Assembly: GCA_029289265.1 (NCBI GenBank)
Contig: JARFTX010000008.1
Span: forward strand, 20,485-84,484
Source: Gammaproteobacteria bacterium
GTDB lineage: Bacteria; Pseudomonadota; Gammaproteobacteria; Burkholderiales; Rhodocyclaceae
DNA length: 64,000 nucleotides
Reading direction: 5' to 3'
Below the pieces are notes generated by a model, which had not been told where the DNA came from, searched no databases, and was given only the letters and a program-made list of their open reading frames with translations. Numbering within the stretch: the stretch's first letter is position 1; each line of letters opens with the position of its first letter. Shown here piece by piece: positions 11,620 to 20,146 of the stretch. Position numbers and translations under genes: made by a program.

Positions 11620-12411
11620 TCAGTTGCGCAGTTTGTAGCCCCGTGCCAGCATGGCCAGCGTGAGCGCGGCGAGCATCACGAACCCGGCCGTCACGACCGC
11701 CAGGCTCAACCACGGCGACACGTCGGACTGGCCGAAGAATCCGTAGCGGAAGCCGTCGATCATGAAGAAGAACGGGTTCGCGTGCGAGACGTCCTGCCAC
11801 ACCTGCGGCAGGGAATGGATCGAATAGAACACGCCCGAGAGCATCGTCAGCGGCATGATCAGGAAGTTCTGGAACGCCGCGAGCTGGTCGAACTTCTCGG
11901 CCCAGATGCCAGCGATCACGCCCATCGAGCCGAGCATGCCACCGCCGAGCACGGCGAAGGCGAGTGCCCACTCGGGATGGGCGAGCGGCACCTCGACAAA
12001 GGGCAGGCTCACCAGCAGCACACCGGCTCCGACGCACAGGCCGCGGATGATCGAGGCCGTCACGTAGGCAGTATAGAACTGGCGGTACGAGATCGGCGGC
12101 AGCAGGACGAAGATGATGTTGCCGGTGATCTTGCTCTGGATCAGCGAGGAAGAGCTGTTGGCGAAGGCATTCTGAAGCAGCGACATCATCACGAGGCCCG
12201 GCACCAGAAAGGTGGTGTAGCCGATGTCGCCGTAGACGGTGACGTGCCGGTCGAGGACGTGCGAGAAGATCAGCAGGAACAGCAGCGCCGTGAGCACGGG
12301 CGCCATCACGGTCTGAAAGGCCACCTTCCAGAAGCGCAGCACCTCCTTGTAGAGCAAGGTGCGAAAGCCGACCCACGAAGAGGTCACAGGACGCACGACG
12401 CGCTTAGTCAC
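11620..12411 (-). CDS. ABC-2 type transporter permease (YadH-like)
   Basis: A 263-aa membrane protein with about six transmembrane segments and the ABC-2 permease pattern, including GVFYSIHSLP and the conserved N-terminal LLYKEVLRFWK. It pairs with the ATPase encoded immediately upstream, overlapping by 8 bases. The start is a GTG. YadGH-type exporters have no firmly established substrate; their placement next to the Mla operon and murA suggests a cell-envelope role, which is inference. Confidence 0.92.
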   Translation of the reverse strand: MTKRVVRPVTSSWVGFRTLLYKEVLRFWKVAFQTVMAPVLTALLFLLIFSHVLDRHVTVYGDIGYTTFLVPGLVMMSLLQNAFANSSSSLIQSKITGNIIFVLLPPISYRQFYTAYVTASIIRGLCVGAGVLLVSLPFVEVPLAHPEWALAFAVLGGGMLGSMGVIAGIWAEKFDQLAAFQNFLIMPLTMLSGVFYSIHSLPQVWQDVSHANPFFFMIDGFRYGFFGQSDVSPWLSLAVVTAGFVMLAALTLAMLARGYKLRN

Positions 12412-13303
12412 GCCGCATCACCTCGAGAAACACCCGCTCGAGATCCGGCTCGCCGAGCTGGATCTCCTCGATACCGGAGTCGGCCGCACGCACCCGCGCG
12501 AGCAAGGGCTCCACGTCGGCATAGGTATCGAAACCGAAGCTCACCCAACCGCCTGCCTGCACCGTGCCGCCCAGCGCGCGGGCCACTTCCGGCCGTGCGA
12601 CCCGCACGCGCAGGTCGTGGGCGGCGAACTGCTCGAGCAGTGCCTGGGTGGTGTCGAGCGCGACGATGCGGCCGGCCTTCAGCATGGCGATGCGACCGCA
12701 CAAGGCCTCGGCCTCTTCGAGATAGTGGGTCGTGAGCAGGATCGTGTGACCGTCCTGATTGAGCTTGCGGATGAACTGCCACAGCCCCTGGCGCAGCTCG
12801 ACATCGACCCCTGCCGTGGGCTCGTCGAGGACGATCACCGGCGGCCGATGCACCAGCGCCTGGGCGACCAGGACGCGCCGCTTCATGCCACCGGAGAGAC
12901 TGCGCATGTTGGCATCGGCCTTGCCGAGCAGGTCGAGGCTCGCGAGGATCTCGTCGATCCAGTCGTCGTTGGCCGAGATGCCGAAGTACCCCGACTGGAT
13001 GCGCAGCAGCTCGCGCACGCTGAAGAACGGATCGAACACCAGCTCCTGCGGCACGACCCCGAGCTGCAGCCGCGCGTTGCGGTAGTCCGCAACGACGTCG
13101 TGCCCCATCACCTCGATCAGCCCGGAATCGGCCCGCGCCAGCCCGGCCAGCGCCGAGATCAGGGTCGTCTTGCCAGCCCCGTTCGGTCCGAGCAGGCCGA
13201 AGAACTCGCCCTGCCCGATCTCCAGGCTCACACCGGCAAGCGCCTTGAGCGAGCCGAACGACTTGCACACCGCTTCGATGCGAATTGCCGGGACTGCACT
13301 CAT
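12404..13303 (-). CDS. ABC transporter ATP-binding protein (YadG-like)
   Basis: A 299-aa ATPase with Walker A GPNGAGKTT, ABC signature LSGGMKRRVLVAQAL, Walker B VIVLDEPTAG and switch histidine TTHYLEEAE. The C-terminal extension of about 70 residues after the nucleotide-binding domain is typical of this exporter family. It overlaps both the permease downstream and mlaB upstream, so it is probably translated from the Mla message. Confidence 0.94.
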   Translation of the reverse strand: MSAVPAIRIEAVCKSFGSLKALAGVSLEIGQGEFFGLLGPNGAGKTTLISALAGLARADSGLIEVMGHDVVADYRNARLQLGVVPQELVFDPFFSVRELLRIQSGYFGISANDDWIDEILASLDLLGKADANMRSLSGGMKRRVLVAQALVHRPPVIVLDEPTAGVDVELRQGLWQFIRKLNQDGHTILLTTHYLEEAEALCGRIAMLKAGRIVALDTTQALLEQFAAHDLRVRVARPEVARALGGTVQAGGWVSFGFDTYADVEPLLARVRAADSGIEEIQLGEPDLERVFLEVMRRD

Positions 13304-13599
13304 GCTGCCTCGGCGCAGATCGGCGGCAACAGGTCTTCGACCCCGTAGAGTTGGGCAAGACTCGCCAGTCCGGGCGGCAGCCCGCGCAATGCGAGGCTGT
13401 GGCCGGCCGCGCTTGCGGTGCGCGCCCAGTCGAAGACCAGGGCGAGCGCAGCGGAATCGGCATCCGTGACGGCCGAAAAGTCGAGCACCATATCCGACTG
13501 CCGCGCGAGCGAGCGGCCGCGAGCGAGATGACGAGGTGCCGTCGCCATCGTCAATGCCCCCTCGGGGCGCAGCACTGCGGGCCCGGCGTCGGCCATCAC
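13300..13599 (-). CDS. mlaB: STAS-domain protein MlaB
   Basis: A 99-aa single-domain STAS protein with the core VLDFSAVTDADSAALALVFDW, matching MlaB, the small cytoplasmic subunit that binds the MlaF ATPase of the phospholipid transporter. Two starts are possible, a GTG at 13599 that overlaps the mlaC stop, or the ATG immediately after it. Position as the last mla gene supports the call despite low family-wide sequence conservation. Confidence 0.88.
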   Translation of the reverse strand: MMADAGPAVLRPEGALTMATAPRHLARGRSLARQSDMVLDFSAVTDADSAALALVFDWARTASAAGHSLALRGLPPGLASLAQLYGVEDLLPPICAEAA

Positions 13600-14216
13600 G
13601 ACTGCCCGCGGGATTCGGCGAGCTCGCGGTTGCGCGACTCGAGCGAGCGGATCAGGCCGTCGATGCCGCCGGCGCGGATCTCCTGGGCGAAGGTGCCGCG
13701 GTAGTTGGTGACCAGGCTCACGCCAGCCACGACGATGTCGAAGATCTTCCAGCCGTCTTCGGCTTTCTGCAGCGAGTAGTCGACCTGAACCGGCTGGCCG
13801 CCCGGCTGACGCACCTCGCTCTGGACGCGCACCGTGGTGTCGCCCGGGCTCATGCGCAGCGGCCGGAATGCGATGGTCTGGTCGCGATACTGGGTGAGCG
13901 CGTTCGAGTAGGTGCGCACCAGCAGCAGGTAGAAGGCGTCCATCAGTTGCTCGCGCTGCTCCGGCGTCGCGTCGCGCCAGTCGCGGCCGACCGCGAGCAT
14001 GGTCATGCGGCGAAAATCGAAATGCGGCAGGACGATGGTCTCGATGGCCTTGACCGCCTCGCGGGTGTCGCCGGCGCGCAGGGCGGAATCGTTGCGGATG
14101 ACCTCGAGCACCTTGTCGGAGATCTCGCGCACCAGCACGTCGGGGGCGGTCTCGGCCGCCGCCGTCGGGGCGATCGTGCTCATCAGCAGGAAGAGGGAAA
14201 GGAACAGCGCTTTCAT
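13596..14216 (-). CDS. mlaC: Periplasmic phospholipid-binding protein MlaC
   Basis: MlaC shuttles phospholipids between the outer-membrane MlaA complex and the inner-membrane MlaFEDB complex. The 206-aa product has an N-terminal signal peptide (MKALFLSLFLLMSTIAPTAA) and the Ttg2D-type core, including LPHFDFRRMTMLAVGRDWRD. The start at 14216 places the signal peptide correctly; the frame upstream runs antisense to mlaA. It is 7 bases downstream of mlaA. Confidence 0.95.
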   Translation of the reverse strand: MKALFLSLFLLMSTIAPTAAAETAPDVLVREISDKVLEVIRNDSALRAGDTREAVKAIETIVLPHFDFRRMTMLAVGRDWRDATPEQREQLMDAFYLLLVRTYSNALTQYRDQTIAFRPLRMSPGDTTVRVQSEVRQPGGQPVQVDYSLQKAEDGWKIFDIVVAGVSLVTNYRGTFAQEIRAGGIDGLIRSLESRNRELAESRGQS

Positions 14217-14223
14217 GGGTGGC

Positions 14224-15069
14224 TCACGGGTTTGGGGACATGCGGTGTTGGATTGCGGTCGGGTCGACCAATTCAATGTAGCCGACAGCGGCGCGCGCCA
14301 GAGTGTCGGTTCCGGTGCCAAGGGGCAGCAGCGAGGCACCGTTGTCGAAGTCTTCGTATTCGAGCGGCACGTTGCCGTCAGACACCTTGAAGCGACGCTG
14401 CTGCAGGTAGAAATCGCGCGCATAGGCGTAGCGGTCGATCGTCCCCTCGTCGAGCGTGCGCTCCAGGCCGAGCAGATTGGCGCGGTTGTGGGCGATGCGC
14501 ACGCCGGTCAGGCTGTTGCGCGTACGCACGTGATCCACGCCCCAGACGTTGTCGGCGGCCACGTCGAGCGGCAGCGCAGCGGTGTCGCGCAGCGTGCGCG
14601 GGCCGAAGAAGGGTAGCACCACGAAGGGCCCTTCACCGACGCCCCACACGGCCAGGGTCTGACCGAAGTCCTCGTCGTGCTTGGGCAGGCCCGCCTCGGA
14701 GGCAATGTCGAGCAAACCCAGGATGCCCCAGGTCGAGTTGAAGGCGAAGCGCATCCAGTCGGACAGGCCGTCGCCGACCTTGCCCTGCAGCATGTTGTTG
14801 AAACCGATCCAGACGTCGCCGAGGTTGCTGAAGAAATTGCCCACGCCTATGCGCACCGGGCGCGGCGTGACGGCGTCGTACACCTGCCCGACCGGCTTGA
14901 TGAGCACCTTGTCGACGTTTTCGTTGAAGGCGAACATCGCGCGGTTGTAACGCTCGAGCGGATCGTCCGGGTTATGCAGTCGGCTCGCGCAGCCCCCCAG
15001 CACCAGCGCCGCACAGACGAGCACCGCCACGATCATCGAGGACGGAACAGTCGGACCAGTTTTTGTCAT
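14224..15069 (-). CDS. mlaA: Outer-membrane lipoprotein MlaA (VacJ)
   Basis: MlaA removes mislocalised phospholipids from the outer leaflet of the outer membrane. The 281-aa precursor has a signal sequence with lipobox LGGC at about residues 24-27, then the VacJ core: DPLERYNRAMFAFNE, the NFFSNLGD region and LPFFGPRTLRDT. In E. coli mlaA is unlinked to the rest of the system; here it lies between mlaD and mlaC in one operon. Confidence 0.96.
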   Translation of the reverse strand: MTKTGPTVPSSMIVAVLVCAALVLGGCASRLHNPDDPLERYNRAMFAFNENVDKVLIKPVGQVYDAVTPRPVRIGVGNFFSNLGDVWIGFNNMLQGKVGDGLSDWMRFAFNSTWGILGLLDIASEAGLPKHDEDFGQTLAVWGVGEGPFVVLPFFGPRTLRDTAALPLDVAADNVWGVDHVRTRNSLTGVRIAHNRANLLGLERTLDEGTIDRYAYARDFYLQQRRFKVSDGNVPLEYEDFDNGASLLPLGTGTDTLARAAVGYIELVDPTAIQHRMSPNP

Positions 15070-15103
15070 TGTTGAGTCACCTCGAAAGGCGCGCTGACGC
15101 GCA

Positions 15104-15568
15104 TCAGTTTGCGGGCTCTGCGGCCCGGTCGAACATGAACTGCCCGATCAACTTCTCCAGCACCACCGCCGACTGGGTGATCTGGATCGCATCGCCATTG
15201 CCGAGCATGTCCAGGTCGGCGCCGGGATCGAGCCCGATGTATTGCTCCCCGAGCAGGCCCGAGGTGAGGATCGAGGCTATGGTGTCGCGCGGGAACTCGT
15301 AGCGTGCATCCATCGCGAAGGTCACCTCGGCGCGGTAGCTCTGGGTGTCGAAGCGGATGTCGGCGACGCGCCCGACGACCACCCCGGCGCTTTTCACCGG
15401 CGCGCGCACCTTGAGGCCGCCGATGTTGTCGAACTGCGCCCGCACCGAGTAGGTCTCGGAAAAATTCGCCGCAGCGAAGTTGCCCACGCGCAGCGCGAGA
15501 AACAGCAGCGCACCGAAGCCGATGACGACGAAGACACCGACCCAGAGGTCGAGGGTGGTACGGCTCAT
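15104..15568 (-). CDS. mlaD: Phospholipid transporter substrate-binding subunit MlaD
   Basis: MlaD is the inner-membrane-anchored MCE protein that forms the hexameric lipid channel of the Mla complex. The 154-aa product has one N-terminal transmembrane helix (residues about 8-26) and one MCE domain with the conserved IGGLKVRAPVKSAGVVVGRV segment. The start MSRTTLDLWVG at 15568 is 2 bases after the mlaE stop. Confidence 0.96.
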   Translation of the reverse strand: MSRTTLDLWVGVFVVIGFGALLFLALRVGNFAAANFSETYSVRAQFDNIGGLKVRAPVKSAGVVVGRVADIRFDTQSYRAEVTFAMDARYEFPRDTIASILTSGLLGEQYIGLDPGADLDMLGNGDAIQITQSAVVLEKLIGQFMFDRAAEPAN

Positions 15569-15570
15569 GA

Positions 15571-16359
15571 CTATCCCCGGAACATGAAAGAAGTGAGCAC
15601 GAAATCGAGCGCCAGAATCGCCAGCGCCGAGCTGACGACCGTGCGGGTGATCGCGCGCGAGACGCCCTCCGCAGTGGGCGTGCAATCGTAGCCTTCGAAA
15701 ACGGCAATCAGCGACACCGCGACGGCGAATACGACGCTCTTGATCATGCCATTGGCAATATCGTAGCGAAAATCGACCGCCGCCTGCATCTGCGACCAGA
15801 ACGCGCCTTCATCGACGCCGATGAAGACGACTCCGATCAGCCACCCGCCGAACACGCCCATCGCCGAGAAGATCGCCACCAGCAGCGGCATCGAGATCAC
15901 GCCGCCCCAGAAGCGCGGTGCGACCACGCGGGCGATGGGGCTCACCGCCATCATGTCCATCGCCTTCAACTGCTCGGTGGTCTTCATCAACCCGATCTCG
16001 GCGGTCACGGCCGAGCCGGCGCGGCTGGCGAAAAGCAGGCCGGCGACCACGGGTCCCAGCTCACGCGCGAGCGACAGAGCCACCAGCACGCCCAGCGACT
16101 CGGCCGCGCCGTAGCGCTGCAGCGTCTCATAGCCTTGCAGGCCGAGCACCATGCCGACGAACAGGCCCGACACCACGATGATCAGGAGCGACAGCACGCC
16201 GCTGAAGTAGATCTCGCGAATCGTCAAATGGATGCGCGTGAGCGACTGCCCCGAGTAGAGCAGCACCAACATGAAGAAGCGGGCGGCAAAACCCACGCGC
16301 CACACGCCCTCCACCACCCGGGCACCGATACGCCGCAACAGCGTCGTCGCCCCGTTCAT
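15571..16359 (-). CDS. mlaE: Phospholipid transporter permease MlaE
   Basis: MlaE is the membrane permease of the Mla ABC transporter. The 262-aa product has five or six hydrophobic segments and the MlaE signature region with ELGPVVAGLLFASRAGSAVTAEIG. Its ATG overlaps the mlaF stop by 4 bases. It retains the GYDCTPTAEGV cytoplasmic motif near the C-terminus. Confidence 0.97.
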   Translation of the reverse strand: MNGATTLLRRIGARVVEGVWRVGFAARFFMLVLLYSGQSLTRIHLTIREIYFSGVLSLLIIVVSGLFVGMVLGLQGYETLQRYGAAESLGVLVALSLARELGPVVAGLLFASRAGSAVTAEIGLMKTTEQLKAMDMMAVSPIARVVAPRFWGGVISMPLLVAIFSAMGVFGGWLIGVVFIGVDEGAFWSQMQAAVDFRYDIANGMIKSVVFAVAVSLIAVFEGYDCTPTAEGVSRAITRTVVSSALAILALDFVLTSFMFRG

Positions 16360-17174
16360 GCCGTACTCCTTCCGAGCAGGTGCTCGCCCATCGGCGCGGC
16401 CGGGTAGTGGAACGGCACCGGGCCGTCGGCTTCGGCGTAGACGAACTGGTGTACGAACGGATCCTTCGAGGCGCGGATCTCGTCGGGCGTACCCTGGGCG
16501 ACGATGCGTCCATCGGCGACGAAATAGATGTAGTCGACGATCTCGAGCGACTCATGCACGTCGTGCGTGACCATGATCGAGCTCGCCCCGAGCGCGTCGT
16601 TCAGGCGACGGATGAGCTGCCCGATCACGCCGAGGGAGATCGGATCGAGTCCGGCAAACGGCTCGTCGTACATGATCAGCATCGGATCGAGCGCAACGGC
16701 GCGTGCAAGCGCAACACGGCGCGCCATGCCGCCCGAGAGCTCGGCAGGCTGCAGCCGTTCGGCACCGCGCAGCCCCACCGCGTTGAGCTTCATCAACACC
16801 AGGTCGCGGATCGTCTCGGCCGGCAGATCGGTATGCTCGCGCAGCGGGAATGCGACGTTGTCGAACACCGACATATCGGTGAACAACGCCCCGAACTGGA
16901 ACAACATGCCCATGCGCCGGCGCAACGCATACAGACCCTTGCGCCCCAGCCGCGACAAATCGTGCCCGGCCACTTCGATCCTGCCGGACGATGCGCGCAA
17001 CTGTCCGCCGATCAGACGCAACAGCGTGGTCTTGCCGCAACCACTGCCACCCATGATCGCGACCACCTGCCCTCGGCGCACGCTCAGGTCGACGCCTTTC
17101 AGGATCTCCCTGTCGCCATAGGAAAAGCGTACGCCCTCGAGGCTTACGAATGCATTATCGACGTCGGCGCCCAA
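16356..17174 (-). CDS. mlaF: Phospholipid transporter ATP-binding protein MlaF
   Basis: MlaF powers the Mla phospholipid transporter. It has Walker A MGGSGCGKTTLL, signature LSGGMARRVALARA and Walker B LIMYDEPFAGLDP. The TTG at 17174 is chosen as start: it gives a 272-aa protein of normal length, is preceded by a GGGGG stretch, and lies downstream of the predicted transcription start near 17199. A GTG at 17231 would add 19 residues but lies upstream of that promoter. Confidence 0.93.
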   Translation of the reverse strand: MGADVDNAFVSLEGVRFSYGDREILKGVDLSVRRGQVVAIMGGSGCGKTTLLRLIGGQLRASSGRIEVAGHDLSRLGRKGLYALRRRMGMLFQFGALFTDMSVFDNVAFPLREHTDLPAETIRDLVLMKLNAVGLRGAERLQPAELSGGMARRVALARAVALDPMLIMYDEPFAGLDPISLGVIGQLIRRLNDALGASSIMVTHDVHESLEIVDYIYFVADGRIVAQGTPDEIRASKDPFVHQFVYAEADGPVPFHYPAAPMGEHLLGRSTA

Positions 17175-17205
17175 AACAGGCCACCCCCGGTTTACGAAAC
17201 CGCGT

Positions 17206-17214
17206 ATTTTAGCA
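17206..17214 (-). promoter_or_regulatory. Extended -10 promoter element of the mla operon
   Basis: TGCTAAAAT on the minus strand matches an extended -10 (TGn followed by TAAAAT). No good -35 hexamer is seen. The predicted start point near 17199 is about 25 bases upstream of the TTG of mlaF. Confidence 0.45.
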
Positions 17215-17300
17215 GATGGCGCACGATGCACTGCACAAGAGCATCACAGGACGTTGCAGCCGGCGGCACCCGGCGCCCCACACGGCAGCCCGAGGCCCTC

Positions 17301-17309
17301 TGGTATACT
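17301..17309 (+). promoter_or_regulatory. Extended -10 promoter element of kdsD operon
   Basis: TGGTATACT on the plus strand is an extended -10 element, with TATACT at 17304-17309. It lies about 75 bases upstream of kdsD and is divergent from the mlaF promoter about 90 bases away. The -35 region is poor, as is usual for extended -10 promoters. Confidence 0.5.
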
Positions 17310-17381
17310 GCTGCATTCCGGCACTCCGCCCAGTTCCACGCACTCGCGCCGCTTGCATCCGCACCGGAACCGCCCCTCAGC

Positions 17382-18377
17382 ATGACATCACCTGTCCCGT
17401 TCCACGCCCCCACCCCCAGCGCCATCGCACAGGCCCGCCGCGTCCTGCGAATCGAGGCCGAGGCGATCACCGCGCTCGCGGCGCGCGTAGGCGACGACTT
17501 CGAGCGGGCGGTGCAGCTCATCCTGCGCCGCCATGGCCGGGTCATCGTCACCGGCATCGGCAAATCCGGGCACATCGGCCGCAAGATCGCCGCGACGCTG
17601 GCGAGCACCGGCACGCCCGCGTACTTTGTGCATGCAGCCGAAGCCGCCCACGGCGATCTCGGCATGATCACGCCGGAAGACATCGTGATCGCGCTGTCGA
17701 ACTCGGGCACGAGCGAAGAGGTCCTCACCATCGTCCCGCTCGTCAAGCGCCGCGGCGCAAGCCTGATTGCGATGACCGGGCGGCCCGACTCGCTGCTGGC
17801 GCGAGAGGCCGACGTCCATCTCGACGCCGGCGTCGCCGAGGAGGCCTGCCCGCTGAACCTCGCCCCGACCGCCAGCACCACTGCCGCGCTCGCCTTGGGC
17901 GATGCGCTTGCGGTCGCCCTGCTCGACGCCCGCGGCTTCAGCCCCGACGATTTCGCCCGCTCGCATCCCGGCGGCGCACTCGGGCGACGTCTGCTCACCC
18001 ATGTGCGCGACATCATGCGCCCCGCAACCCAGGTACCGGCTGTGCCCGAGGACGCCCCCGCCACCGAGGCCCTGCTCGCGATGACCCGCGGTGGCCTGGG
18101 GATGACGGCGGTGACGGGCGCCGACGGCCGGCCCACCGGCATCTTCACCGACGGCGATCTGCGGCGTGCCCTCGAGCGCGGCTTCGACATCCGGACCGCG
18201 AGCATTGGCGCGATCATGACCCGCGCGCCGCAGCATATCGGCCCCGATGCGCTCGCTGTCGAGGCGGCTGAACTGATGGAGCGCCGGCGCATCAGCCAGT
18301 TGCTGGTGCTCGATGACGAGGGCGGGCTTGTCGGCGCGCTCAACATGCACGACCTGATGCTCGCCAAGGTGATCTGA
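17382..18377 (+). CDS. kdsD: D-arabinose-5-phosphate isomerase KdsD
   Basis: KdsD interconverts ribulose 5-phosphate and arabinose 5-phosphate, the first step to Kdo for lipopolysaccharide. The 331-aa product has an N-terminal SIS domain (VIVTGIGKSGHIGRKIAATLASTG and the ALSNSGTSEEVL motif) and a C-terminal pair of CBS domains (about residues 205-331). It starts at MTSPVPFHAP. The TGA overlaps the kdsC ATG, so the two are coupled. Confidence 0.96.
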   Translation: MTSPVPFHAPTPSAIAQARRVLRIEAEAITALAARVGDDFERAVQLILRRHGRVIVTGIGKSGHIGRKIAATLASTGTPAYFVHAAEAAHGDLGMITPEDIVIALSNSGTSEEVLTIVPLVKRRGASLIAMTGRPDSLLAREADVHLDAGVAEEACPLNLAPTASTTAALALGDALAVALLDARGFSPDDFARSHPGGALGRRLLTHVRDIMRPATQVPAVPEDAPATEALLAMTRGGLGMTAVTGADGRPTGIFTDGDLRRALERGFDIRTASIGAIMTRAPQHIGPDALAVEAAELMERRRISQLLVLDDEGGLVGALNMHDLMLAKVI

Positions 18378-18901
18378 TGCTCGCCCGCAGCCGTGCCGCA
18401 GAGATTCGCCTGATGGGTTTCGACGTCGATGGCGTGATGACCGACGGCAGCCTCTTGTTCACCCCTGACGGCGAGCAGATCAAAGTCTTTTCGAGCCTCG
18501 ACGGCCATGGCCTGAAGATGCTGCAGAGTGCCGGCATCGAGGTCGCGATCATCAGCGGGCGCAGCTCGCGCGCGCTCGAACTTCGCGCAGCGAACCTCGG
18601 CATCACCGAGCTGCACATGGCGGTCGAGGACAAGCTCGGCTGCCTGCGCGAGTTGCTCGCGCGGCGCGGACTCGAGCCTGCGCAAGCAGGCTACATGGGC
18701 GACGACGTGGTCGACCTGCCCATCCTGCGTGCCTGCGGCTTCTCGGCGACGCCGGCCGACGGCCACGACTTCGTCAAGCAGCACGTCCATCTGGTCACCC
18801 GTCGTGGCGGCGGGCGCGGCGCGGTGCGCGAGCTCTGCGATTTCGTGCTCGCCGCGCAGGGTCGTCTCGATGCCCTGCACGCCGCCTACCTGGCGCCATG
18901 A
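18377..18901 (+). CDS. kdsC: 3-deoxy-D-manno-octulosonate 8-phosphate phosphatase KdsC
   Basis: KdsC dephosphorylates Kdo-8-phosphate. The 174-aa capless HAD protein has the motif GFDVDGVMTDGSL (nucleophile and acid Asp), motif II IISGR and the C-terminal acidic motif YMGDDVVDLPIL. This matches the tetrameric KdsC family in length and sequence. It overlaps kdsD by one base and lptC by 4 bases. Confidence 0.96.
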   Translation: MLARSRAAEIRLMGFDVDGVMTDGSLLFTPDGEQIKVFSSLDGHGLKMLQSAGIEVAIISGRSSRALELRAANLGITELHMAVEDKLGCLRELLARRGLEPAQAGYMGDDVVDLPILRACGFSATPADGHDFVKQHVHLVTRRGGGRGAVRELCDFVLAAQGRLDALHAAYLAP

Positions 18902-19476
18902 ACCGTCCCAGCGCCGAACAACTCTACCCCGTGATCGTTCTGGCGATGCTCGCCGGACTGAGCTTCTGGATCGAACGCAGCATCCGCGACGATGAATTCG
19001 TCGCGGCCGTCGCCACCCCGGAAGACCCCGATTTCATCGCCGAGGGCGCGCGCGTCGTGAGCTTCGACGCGCAGGGCCGGCAGCGCTACGATCTCGTCGC
19101 CGCGAAGATGACGCACTACCCGGTGCCGGATATCTCGCTGCTCGAACAGCCCGTTCTGGTCGCCGAAGGCCCCGACCGGGCCGTGCGCGTGAGCGCCCGC
19201 AGCGGGGTCGTGCGCCAGCAAGGCGCCGAAGTCTACCTGAGCGAGAACGTCGTGGTTTGGCGCAGCGGCATCGACGGCGGCCCCGAATCGACCCTGGACG
19301 CTCAGACCCTGACGATCTGGCCCGATGACGAGCGCGCCGCCAGCGATACGCCGGTGACGCTCACGCAAGGCGGCACGGTCGGGCGCGGCAACGGACTGCG
19401 GGCCGACAACATCTACGGCACGCTGGAACTGATCGGCGATGCCTCCATCACCATGCCGAGATCGCCGCGAAACTGA
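18898..19476 (+). CDS. lptC: LPS export ABC transporter periplasmic protein LptC
   Basis: LptC is the membrane-anchored periplasmic subunit that passes LPS from LptBFG to LptA. The 192-aa product has an N-terminal hydrophobic anchor (about residues 9-23) and the OstA-like beta-jellyroll repeat pattern (TLDAQTLTIWPDDERAASDTPV). The gene starts 4 bases before the kdsC stop and ends just upstream of lptA. Confidence 0.94.
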   Translation: MNRPSAEQLYPVIVLAMLAGLSFWIERSIRDDEFVAAVATPEDPDFIAEGARVVSFDAQGRQRYDLVAAKMTHYPVPDISLLEQPVLVAEGPDRAVRVSARSGVVRQQGAEVYLSENVVVWRSGIDGGPESTLDAQTLTIWPDDERAASDTPVTLTQGGTVGRGNGLRADNIYGTLELIGDASITMPRSPRN

Positions 19477-19480
19477 GGCC

Positions 19481-20002
19481 ATGACCCGACTGATTCTTGC
19501 CACCCTGACGGCCTTCGCCTTCACGATCTGCACGCCGGCCGTGCTTGCCGAGCGCGCGGACCGCAGCCAGCCCGTAAACATCGAGGCCGACCGCGCCACC
19601 ATCGATGACCGCACCAAGACCCACGTATTCGAGGGGGGCGTCGTGCTGACACAGGGTTCGCTGGTGATCCGCGGCGACAAGCTCGTCGTCACCCAGGGCG
19701 CCGATGGCTTCCAGAAAGGCGTGGCGACAGCCGGAGCCGGCGCGCTCGCGACCTTCCGCCAGCGCCGCGAAGGCAGCAATGAGTACGTCGAGGGTGAGGC
19801 CGAGCGTATCGAGTACGATAGCCGCACCGAACGGGCGCGGCTGTTTCAGCGCGCACGGGTGTCCTCGGGCGGCGACGTGGTTACCGGAAATTTCATCGAA
19901 TACGATGCGCTGACCGAGCAATACTTCGCCAGCGAAGCGCCCGGCATCGGCACCGGAGGGCGCGTGCGGGCGGTCATCCAGCCACGCCAGTCCGAGAACT
20001 GA
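19481..20002 (+). CDS. lptA: LPS transport periplasmic protein LptA
   Basis: LptA forms the periplasmic bridge for LPS between the two membranes. The 173-aa precursor has a signal peptide (MTRLILATLTAFAFTICTPA) and the OstA domain starting SQPVNIEADRATIDDRTKTHVFEG in the family pattern. The start at 19481 is 4 bases after the lptC stop; an in-frame codon further upstream lies inside lptC and would spoil the signal peptide. The usual next gene, lptB, is absent. Confidence 0.95.
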   Translation: MTRLILATLTAFAFTICTPAVLAERADRSQPVNIEADRATIDDRTKTHVFEGGVVLTQGSLVIRGDKLVVTQGADGFQKGVATAGAGALATFRQRREGSNEYVEGEAERIEYDSRTERARLFQRARVSSGGDVVTGNFIEYDALTEQYFASEAPGIGTGGRVRAVIQPRQSEN

Positions 20003-20146
20003 TCACCCCGGCGGACCGTAGTCCGAGCCTGCCCCCTTGCGGGCCGAACTTCGCCGCACAGCCGTTTTCAGGTCGTCCGGAGCGTCTCCGGATTCGATTC
20101 ACCGGCCCCCCGCCGACGGGGAGGCCGTCACTCAGGAGCAGGGCGC
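20003..20146. other. Intergenic region after lptA with a short inverted repeat
   Basis: This gap holds a 7-bp inverted repeat (20076-20082 and 20086-20092, TCCGGAG/CTCCGGA) without a T run, and a CAGGAG ribosome site for the next gene. No remnant of lptB or rpoN can be recognised. Confidence 0.5.

Noticed and set aside
17175..17231. N-terminal extension of MlaF from GTG 17231
   Set aside because: It would begin upstream of the predicted transcription start at 17199 and adds residues not found in the family.
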